A stretch of 64,000 nucleotides of DNA from Nocardiopsis eucommiae (GTDB lineage: Bacteria; Actinomycetota; Actinomycetes; Streptosporangiales; Streptosporangiaceae), in NCBI GenBank assembly GCA_018388625.1, contig CP074402.1, forward strand, positions 5,766,001-5,830,000, given 5' to 3'. The first letter of the stretch is position 1, and every line of letters begins with the position of its first letter. Of this stretch, positions 57,090 to 64,000 are shown piece after piece. The notes under the pieces were generated by a model. It made no database searches, was not told where the DNA came from, and saw only the letters and a program-made list of their open reading frames with translations. A program made the translations under genes and the position numbers.

Positions 57090-58696
57090 ATGAACGGAAC
57101 CGTCCCGTCACGCGCCCTCCTCGCGACCGCCCTCGCCCCGACCCTCCTCCTGACCGCCTGCACCGGCTCCACCGAGGCCGACGCCACGGGCACGCCGACC
57201 CGGATCGTCCTCGCCGACGCCCAGCCCGTCGGTGAGTTCGACCCCGTGAACGGCTACGGCGAACTCGGTGTCTCCCCGATCTTCGAGGGCCTCCTGCGCC
57301 CCGAGTCCTCCGGCGACGACGCACTCCCCGAACTCGTCCCCGCCCTCGCCGCCTCCGCTCCCGAGCCCAACGACGACAACACCGTCTGGGACGTGGAGCT
57401 GCGCACCGACGTCACCTTCTCCGACGGCTCCGCCCTCGACGCCGAGGACGTCGTGGCCACCTACTCGGCCGTGATCGACCCCGACACCGCGTCGGAGGTC
57501 GCCGGTTCGTACTCGATGATCGAGTCGGTCACCGCCGTCGACGACCACCACGTGCGCTTCACCCTGAACTACCCCTACTACGCGATGCCCGCGCGGCTCA
57601 CCCTCGGCATCACCCCGTCCGAGGAGATCATCCCGGGCCCCGCCGCGGACTCCGAGCGCAACCGCGCGCCGGTCGGGACCGGCCCCTACGTGCTGGCCGA
57701 CCTCAGCGCCGACCAGGCGGTGTTCGAGGCCAACCCCGAGTACCACGGCACGGCGCCCGAGGTCACCGAGCTGGTCATCCTCTCCGTGCCCGACGACAAC
57801 ACCCGTGCCCAGCGCATGCGGGCGGGCAACATCGACGGCACGGTGCTCCCCCGGTCACCGCCCAGACCTTCGCGGACGTCGACGGCACCGAGGTCGTGCC
57901 CGTGCGCACCGCCGAGTGGCGCGGCCTCTCCCTCCCCTCGGACCACCCCTTCACCGCCGACCCGAACGCCCGGCTCGCGATGAACCTCGGCGTGGACCGC
58001 GACGGCGTCGTGGAGAACGTGCTCGCCGGTCACGGCCGTCCCGCCCACACCCCGGTCCCCGACGTCTACGGCGCGGCGCACGACCCTGAGGCCGTCTTCG
58101 AGTACGACCCCGAGGCAGCCGCCGACCTCCTGGACGAGGCCGGATGGGAGGAGGGCCCGGACGGGGTCCGCGTCCGCGACGGCGACCGCGCCGAGTTCAC
58201 CCTGTACTACCTGGCCTCGGACAACCTGCGCCGCGACCTCGCCACGGCCTTCGCCGCCGAGATGCTGCCGCTGGGGATCGAGGTCGACATCCAGGGCGCC
58301 TCCTGGGACGAGATGGGTGAGAACTCCACCGAGGCGGGCATCCTGCTCGGCGGCGGTGACAAGCCCTACGACCTGGACACCCAGGTGTACGCCACCCTGC
58401 ACACCCGCGAGGCCGACACCCCCACCTACGAGAACCCGGGCGACTTCGCCGTCCCGGGCGTCGACGAGGCCCTGGAGGAGGCCCGGCGCACCCTGGACCC
58501 CGACGAGCGCGTCGAGGCCTACCAACGGGTCCAGCGGGCCTACGTCGAGAACCCCACCTACGTGTTCATGGCGTTCGTCGACCACACCTACGTCGCCGCC
58601 GAGGACGACTGGGACCGCGGCCCGCTCGTGCTCGAACCCCACGCCCACGGGGTCTCCTGGGGCCCGTGGTGGAACCTCTCCGAGTGGCGTCGATGA
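57090..58696 (+). CDS. Nickel/peptide-type ABC transporter substrate-binding lipoprotein, NikA-like (frameshift as read)
   Basis: Signal peptide with lipobox LLLTACTG. The SBP_bac_5 domain shows VNGYGELGVSPIFEGLLRP, DVELRTDVTFSDGSALDAEDVV and GTGPYVLADLS. One base is missing at ccccc 57848-57852; repair gives about 536 residues. ATG 57090 follows AAGGA. First gene of a four-gene importer whose cargo is most likely nickel, given the ArsR neighbour and converging urease genes. Peptides remain possible. Confidence 0.85.
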
Positions 58697-59716
58697 GTTC
58701 CTCCCCGTCCGCCGGGTCCGGCCGCACCGGACCCGGTGGCGGGACCGCCGCCGCGAGCTGGCGGGACTGGTGGCGCGCCGCGTCGCCATCGGCCTCCCGA
58801 TGCTCGTGGGACTGAGCGCGCTGGTGTTCCTGCTGGCCGCGCGCTCCCCTTCAACCCGCTCGCCGCCTACCTGGGGGCGGGCTACCAGAGGACCACCGCC
58901 GAGCAGCGGGAGTCCCTCGGCACCGCTCTGGGGTTCGACGTCCCCTGGTGGCGGGCCTGGTGGTCCTGGGTCTCCGACCTGCTCCAAGGGGACCTGGGCT
59001 GGTCCCGGGGGTACGCGATGCCGGTCTCCGAGGTGTTCGCCGAACGACTCCCGTGGACCCTGCTGCTCTCCGGCACCGCCCTGGCCGTCGCCGTACTGTC
59101 GGCCCTGGTGTGGGGCACGGTCGCCGGGCTCCGTCCCGGGTCGTGGTCGGACCGGGTCATCACGCGCGTCGGCGTGCTGGTGCAGGCGGTGCCCCCGTTC
59201 GTCCTCGCCCTGGGCTCGGTCACCGTGTTCGCGGTGGTCCTGCGCTGGGCCCCGGTGGCGGGGGCCGCCGCCCCCGGTGAGGCCCCCACGTTCGGCGGTG
59301 TGGTGACCCACCTGGTGCTGCCCGCCTGCACCCTCGCCCTGACCCAGCTCCCGTGGCTGCTGCTGGCGGTGCGTACCGCCGTGGCCCGTGCCCGGGGGTC
59401 CGAGCCGGTCCGCGCCGCCCGGGCGCGCGGGGTCTCCCCGCCAGGGTGGTCACCGGTCACGTGCTGCCGGTCTCGCTCGCCCCCTCGTCACGATCGTGGG
59501 GGCGCGGCTGCCCGAACTGGTCGTGGGCGCGGTGCTGGTGGAGGAGATCTTCGCCTGGCCGGGCATCGCCGCCGCGCTGGTCTCCTCGGCGCAGTCGCTC
59601 GACTTCCCCTGCTGGCCGCCCTGACGCTGGCCACCACCGCCGTCGTACTGCTCGGCTCGCTGCTGGCCGACTCCGCGTACCTGTTCCTGGATCCGAGGGT
59701 GAGCGCCGATGTCTGA
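58693..59716 (+). CDS. ABC importer permease, NikB/DppB-like (five frameshifts as read)
   Basis: An N-terminal basic lead and helix (IGLPMLVGLSALVFLLA) are followed by an extracytoplasmic part (GFDVPWWRAWWSWVSDLLQGDLGWS) and the BPD_transp_1 domain with RARGVSPARVVTGHVLPVSLAP and VVGAVLVEEIFAWPGIAAAL. Five runs each lack one base: 58741-58743, 58846-58849, 59436-59439, 59480-59484 and 59606-59609. The start overlaps the binding-protein stop as ATGA; the stop overlaps the next gene. All five repairs restore typical DppB sequence. Confidence 0.8.
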
Positions 59717-61589
59717 GCCCGTACCCGACCCGACCTCCCCGACCTCGTCGGACCCTCTGGACTCACAGACCGCACTGGGCACACCAGACACACGGGACAC
59801 GCACCACGCCGTGACCGGGCCCAGCGCGGACGCGGTACCGTCCCCGGCGGTCGCACGGCCCCGCCGACGCCGCGCCGTCCGGATCCTGCCCGCCGCGACC
59901 CTGGCCGCCCTGGTCGCCTACGCAGTCCTGGTCCCCTGGTGGGCCGGGACGCAGACGGCAGACTTCGCCCGGGCGCTGCTGCCTCCGGGCCCCGGCCAGT
60001 GGTTCGGTACCGACCACTCGGGCTACGACCTGTTCGTGCGCTCCGCCGAGGGACTGCGGGTGTCCCTGCTGGTGGCGCTGGTCTGCGCCGTTGTGGCCAC
60101 GGTGCTGGGCGTGGCCGTGGGCGCGGTCGCCGCCACCGCGGGCGGCCGGGTGGACCGCCTTCTCATGCGCACCACCGACGGGGTGAACGCCCTGCCCCAC
60201 CTGCTGATCGGCGTCGTCATCGTCGCCCTCTACCCCGGGTCGCTGCCCGCGATCATCGCGTCGATCGCGCTCACGCACTGGCCGCAGATCGCCCGTGTGG
60301 TGCGCGCCGAGATGCTGTCGGTGCGCTCCTCGGAGTACGTCGAGGCCGCCTACCTGTGGGGGGCCTCCCGAGGGCAGGTGCTGGGGCGGCACCTGCTGCC
60401 CGCCGCGCTCCCCCAGGCGCTGGTGGGTCTGGTCATGCTGGTCCCGCACGCCGTCTGGCACGAGTCCACGCTCAGTTTCCTGGGCCTGGGTCTGTCCCCC
60501 GACGAGGCCAGCCTGGGCACCCTGCTGGAGGTCGCGCGCGGCGACGTCTTCACCGGGGCGTGGTGGACTCTGGCCGCCCCGGCCGGGGTGCTCGTGGCCA
60601 CCACGCTCTCGGTGGCCGGGCTGACCCGCGCGCTGGACGGCGGCCGTCCCGGACGGCGGCGCGGCCGGGGTCCGGACCCGCTGCCGGTCACCCTCCCTCC
60701 GGACGGCGACACGTCACCCGACTCCGTCCCGCCGCTGGTCCGGGTACGGTCCCTGACCCTGCGGCTGCCCACCGACGACGGCCGCTGGGTGCACGCCGCC
60801 ACGGAACTCGACCTCGACCTGCGCGCGGGCGAACTGACCGCGCTGGTCGGGGAGTCCGGTTCCGGGAAGTCCACGCTGGCCTCGGCCCTGTGCGGGCTGT
60901 CGCCCGCCGGGACCCGCTCCTCCGGGAGCGTGGTGGTGGACGGCCGCGAGATGTCGGGCGCCGACGAGCGCGCCTGGCGCGCGCTCCGGGGGCGCACGAT
61001 CGGGCTGGCCGCGCAGTCCGGGGCGGGGACCTTCACCCCGGTGCGCCGGGTGGGACCGCAGATCGCCGAGGTCGTCTCCGCCCTGGGCACCGAGGAGACC
61101 GTCCCCGAGCTCCTGGAACGGGTCGGTCTGGAGGCCGACGCGGCGGAACTGTTCCCCCACGAGCTCTCCGGCGGCATGGCCGTCCGGGCGGTGACGGCCG
61201 CCGCGCTCGCGGGTCGGCCCCGGGGGCTGCTGGCCGACGAGCCCACCGCCGGGCTGGACCCGGAGCTCGCCGCCCAGGTCCTGCGCCTGCTGCGTCGCGT
61301 GGCCGACTCCGGAACGGCGGTCCTGGTCATCACCCACGACCTCCAGGCCCTGGAGACGACGGAGGTGGCCGACCACATGGCGGTGATGTACGCGGGGCGG
61401 ATCGTGGAACGTGGTCCCGCCCGACGCGTGCTCTCCGAACCCGAGCACCCCTACAGCCGGGCGCTGACGGCGGCCCTGCCCGCGCACGGGCTGCACCCGC
61501 TGCCGGGGATGCCCCCAGAACTGACGGACCCGCCCGCCGACCCTTCCCTCACCGACCGGACGGGAGCAACCGATGTCGTTGGTGGCTGA
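59709..61589 (+). CDS. ABC importer permease-ATPase fusion, NikC-NikD/DppC-DppD-like
   Basis: A 626-residue fusion. Residues about 55-310 form a DppC-type permease (TDHSGYDLFVRSAEGLRVSLL, VEAAYLWGASRGQVLGRHLLP). Residues about 345-600 form the ATPase: Walker A GESGSGKST, signature LSGGMAVRAVTAAALAGRP, Walker B GLLADEPTAGLD and H-loop THD. It is intact in frame. Such fusions occur in actinobacterial peptide/nickel importers. Confidence 0.9.
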   Translation: MSEPVPDPTSPTSSDPLDSQTALGTPDTRDTHHAVTGPSADAVPSPAVARPRRRRAVRILPAATLAALVAYAVLVPWWAGTQTADFARALLPPGPGQWFGTDHSGYDLFVRSAEGLRVSLLVALVCAVVATVLGVAVGAVAATAGGRVDRLLMRTTDGVNALPHLLIGVVIVALYPGSLPAIIASIALTHWPQIARVVRAEMLSVRSSEYVEAAYLWGASRGQVLGRHLLPAALPQALVGLVMLVPHAVWHESTLSFLGLGLSPDEASLGTLLEVARGDVFTGAWWTLAAPAGVLVATTLSVAGLTRALDGGRPGRRRGRGPDPLPVTLPPDGDTSPDSVPPLVRVRSLTLRLPTDDGRWVHAATELDLDLRAGELTALVGESGSGKSTLASALCGLSPAGTRSSGSVVVDGREMSGADERAWRALRGRTIGLAAQSGAGTFTPVRRVGPQIAEVVSALGTEETVPELLERVGLEADAAELFPHELSGGMAVRAVTAAALAGRPRGLLADEPTAGLDPELAAQVLRLLRRVADSGTAVLVITHDLQALETTEVADHMAVMYAGRIVERGPARRVLSEPEHPYSRALTAALPAHGLHPLPGMPPELTDPPADPSLTDRTGATDVVGG

Positions 61590-62219
61590 CCGCGTCGCCT
61601 GCCGTTACGGGGACCGGGTGGTCCTGCGGGGGTGAGCCTGACCGTCCCACCCGGACGCGTGCTGGGGCTGACGGGTCCGTCCGCCAGCGGCAAGTCGTCC
61701 CTGGCCCGGATCCTCACGGGTCTGCGCCCGCCAGAGGCGGGCACCGTGGTCGTCGACGACCTGCCCGTCTCCACCCGGCGGGGGCGGATGGACGGCCGCC
61801 TCGGACTGCTGCACCAGTCCCCCGGAGCCGCCACGGACCCGAGGATGCCGCTGCGGCGGATCATCGCGGAACCGTTCGCCGCGCGGGGCCGCTCACGCGC
61901 GGCGGAGACGGCCGACCGGACCGCCGAGCTGGCGCGCCGGGTGGGGCTCACCCCGGACCTGCTCGACCGGTACCCCGACCAGGTCTCCGCCGGGCAGCTG
62001 CAACGGGCCTGCGTGGCCCGGGCCCTGGCCGCCGCCCCCGCCTACCTGGTCTGCGACGAGCCCACCGCGATGCTCGACGCCGCCTCCACGGCGACCGTCG
62101 CGCACCTGCTGTCCGGGCTCGCCGCCGAGGGGGTCGGCGTCCTCGCGATCAGCCACGACCACGCGCTGTTGAGGGCGTGGGCCGACGAGGTGGTGGACCT
62201 CGGGGACCTGGCCGACTGA
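61573..62219 (+). CDS. ABC importer second ATPase, NikE/DppF-like (frameshift as read)
   Basis: About 215 residues: Walker A GPSASGKSS, signature VSAGQLQRACVARAL, Walker B LVCDEPTAMLD, H-loop SHDH. The frame breaks at ggggg 61628-61632, 19 codons in. ATG 61573 lies within the previous gene (17-base overlap). Completes the importer. Confidence 0.85.
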
Positions 62220-62303
62220 GCGGAGGGGCGGGGACGCGGGCCGACCGGTGGACGGCCGGAGATCCGGTTGCCCGCCCGCCACCGGCCCGGGGTCCCACCC
62301 CGA

Positions 62304-62444
62304 CCGGAGAACCAGACCCTGCACGTCGCCCTGCTGTCCCTGTTCAAGCCGGACGAGAACAACTGGGGCGGGATCATGGCGGGGCCGGTCCTGATGACCC
62401 TGACCGGTCGCCTCACCAGCCGACCGGATCCTGGCCAGGAGTGA
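62304..62444 (+). pseudogene. 3' remnant of a carbohydrate ABC transporter permease
   Basis: 46 codons (PENQTLHVALLSLFKPDENN, then WGGIMAGPVLMTLTG) resemble the EAA-distal C-terminal part of MalG-type sugar permeases, then diverge before a stop. No upstream part exists. It lies in the 430-bp gap between converging operons, which is otherwise empty. Confidence 0.5.
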
Positions 62445-62648
62445 CCGGTTGCGTGGGCGACCGAGCGGCCCGCTGGTGCTCGGCACGGACCGTCGCGGAG
62501 AACCCGGCCGACCGGGCGAGAGACCCGCTGGCCGACACCTCCGACACCGCACCGCACCGTCAGACCACTCCCCCGACCGGACACGGGGAAGGGCCGGGGG
62601 ACGCTCCCCGGCCCCGCGTGATCCGGGTACCTCGTGGTCCGTGCGGCC

Positions 62649-63417
62649 TCAGGCGAACACGTCCTCCGTCGCACCCTCGTACCCAGCCGGATCGGCGAAC
62701 TCCGCCCGCCACCGCTCCCAGGAGTCAGCGACCCGCGCGTCCGCCTCGTGGGCGTGCTCCGCCACCGCCCGGGCCAGGGCGCCGGGACCGTGCAACAGGG
62801 TCTCCCGCACGCCCACCGACCGCTCCGGGCGGGCGCCGAGCAGGAAGGTCGAGCTCTGCACCCGGTTGCCGCCCATGACCCCGGGGGCCGTGGACAGCAG
62901 CGGATCCCGCAGGTCGAGGTCCTCCACCAGGAGCGGACGACCGTCGACGTCGGCCCGGGTGACCGAACGCAGCGGCCCCCGGACGACTCGTAGCTGCGCC
63001 CCAGGACCAGGGTCTCGTGCACCAGTGCCCGGCCCGAGCCGGACAGGCGCACCCGTGTCTCCCGGGTGATGTCCGCGCCCGCGGTCACCACGAACGGCGC
63101 GCCGCGCCACACCAGGCACGCGCCGTCCGCCACGTTCAGGTCGGCCCGCCAGCTCGCGGCGCCTCCCCGGGCGTCGTAGGCGACCATCCCGGACGGCTCC
63201 ACCAGCTCCAGCCACACGCCGGGGCCCACGGTGATCTCCATCCGCAGGTCGTCCCCGGCGAGCAGCAGCGCGTACGTCCCCAGCAGGGCCACCCGGGCGG
63301 TGTCGCCCCGGACGCCCAGGGGCTGGGCCCGCAGGTACGTTCCCCCGCCAGGTCGGTCAGGCGCACCCGCCCGCCGACCCGTTCGACGGTCACGCGGGCC
63401 GCGACGGTCTCGCTCAT
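62649..63417 (-). CDS. ureD: Urease accessory protein UreD (two frameshifts as read)
   Basis: UreD/UreH binds apo-urease with UreF and UreG during nickel insertion. Repaired at ccccc 63342-63346 and ccccc 62976-62980, it gives about 256 residues: GGTYLRAQPLGVRGDTARVALLGTYALLLAGD, PSGMVAYDARGG and GVMGGNRVQSSTFLLG. The ATG 63417 overlaps the ureG stop as ATGA, so translation is coupled. It converges on the importer operon. Confidence 0.88.
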
Positions 63418-64000
63418 CCGTGCTCGTGGCCGTGCCCGTCACCCTCGTGGGTGTGGGTGGTGCCGTCGGCGTGGGAGTGCGGGGCCATCGGGCCCGGGTC
63501 GCGCGGCACGTGGTGGCCCGCGCGGTAGTCGGCCAGCACCTGCTGCACCCACCCGGCGAGGGCCTTGATGGAGACGTCGTCGCTCTGGCTCAGGGCCAGC
63601 ACCGGGAGTCCGCCGCGGGAGCTGGTGGCGTCGGCCACCATCTGCTCCGCGTCCACGCCCACGTGCGGGGCGAGGTCGGTCTTGTTCACCACGAGCAGGT
63701 CGGCGCGCTCGATGCCGGGCCCGCCCTTGCGGGCCACGTCGCCGCCGCCGGCCACGTCCAGGCAGAAGATCTGCGCGTCGGCCAGCGCGGGACTGAACGT
63801 GGCGGTGAGGTTGTCGCCGCCGCTCTCCACCACGACCAGGTCCAGCGGCGCGAACTCCGCCTCCAGGTCCTCCACGGCGAGCAGGTTGGGGGTGACGTCG
63901 TCGCGGATGGCCGTGTGCGGGCAGGCACCGGTCTCCACCGCGTGGATGCGCTCGACCGGCAGGACCCCGGCGGCGCGCAGCAGGCGGGCGTCCTCGTCGG
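63414..64000 (-). CDS. ureG: Urease accessory GTPase UreG, C-terminal part (cut by window end)
   Basis: UreG uses GTP to drive nickel delivery into urease. The visible part starts beyond the window and reads ARLLRAAGVLPVERIHAVETG, CPHTAIRDD (the CPH metal motif), VVVESGGDNLTATFSP and VVNKTDLAPHVG. The P-loop lies outside. An unusual His-rich tail closes the protein (HSHADGTTHTHEGDGHGHEHG minus one residue in count), where many relatives have the His-rich stretch at the N-terminus. Confidence 0.92.
   Translation of the reverse strand, partial: DEDARLLRAAGVLPVERIHAVETGACPHTAIRDDVTPNLLAVEDLEAEFAPLDLVVVESGGDNLTATFSPALADAQIFCLDVAGGGDVARKGGPGIERADLLVVNKTDLAPHVGVDAEQMVADATSSRGGLPVLALSQSDDVSIKALAGWVQQVLADYRAGHHVPRDPGPMAPHSHADGTTHTHEGDGHGHEHG

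Overview
The window is high-GC (about 70% or more by eye), gene-dense actinomycete DNA. The family content points to a filamentous actinobacterium: WhiJ/AbaA-type regulators with a DUF397 partner, ROK and TetR regulators, ECF sigma factors with zinc-finger anti-sigma factors, LytR-CpsA-Psr and L,D-transpeptidase wall enzymes, Asp23-type proteins and a UreG/UreD pair. Nocardiopsis or a relative is my best guess, by inference only. No rRNA, tRNA, CRISPR array or intact insertion sequence was seen.

Layout. 0.2-4.5 kb: 3-methyladenine glycosylase, an NmrA-like oxidoreductase and two TetR systems. 4.6-10 kb: an Entner-Doudoroff operon (zwf-edd-eda, minus strand) facing a ROK regulator. 10.3-16.2 kb: a membrane protein, an LCP wall ligase, a tandem terminator array and two secreted proteins. 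16.5-18.3 kb: a GAF histidine kinase. 18.5-24.5 kb: a MacB-type export operon (lipoprotein, adaptor, ATPase, permease) divergent from an OmpR-type two-component system, with matching direct repeats between them. 24.8-30.6 kb: an accessory island with an aminoglycoside phosphotransferase-like gene, a pentapeptide-repeat gene, a small peptide with repeated aromatic-Asp-Asn motifs next to a truncated radical SAM start, two HATPase proteins, and a lower-GC WhiJ-like/DUF397 pair. 30.7-37 kb: a glyoxalase-fold protein, a DMT-type permease and an ABC exporter whose permease pair is duplicated in tandem. 37-41 kb: an SDR, dihydroxyacetone kinase subunits and a DUF418 protein. 41-45.6 kb: an Asp23 envelope-stress operon facing a sigma factor that is coupled to a zinc-finger/Asp23 hybrid, then a second sigma/anti-sigma pair. 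45.7-51.3 kb: CHRD, ACT, TPR-like, L,D-transpeptidase and PP2C proteins, then coupled micro-ORFs leading into a helix-turn-helix-like protein. 51.6-56.5 kb: a large SF2 helicase and a secreted choice-of-anchor protein. 56.6-64 kb: an ArsR regulator, a nickel/peptide-type ABC importer, and ureD-ureG converging from the window end. The last block reads as one nickel-supply and urease-maturation module.

Sequence quality matters here. About 35 genes or gene parts are broken by single missing bases, nearly always in G or C runs of three to five. Restoring one base rejoins a conserved family in each case. I treat these as probable assembly errors and give repaired gene extents, flagging each. Several apparent fusions or truncations, such as the continuous Zwf-Edd frame, are products of this.
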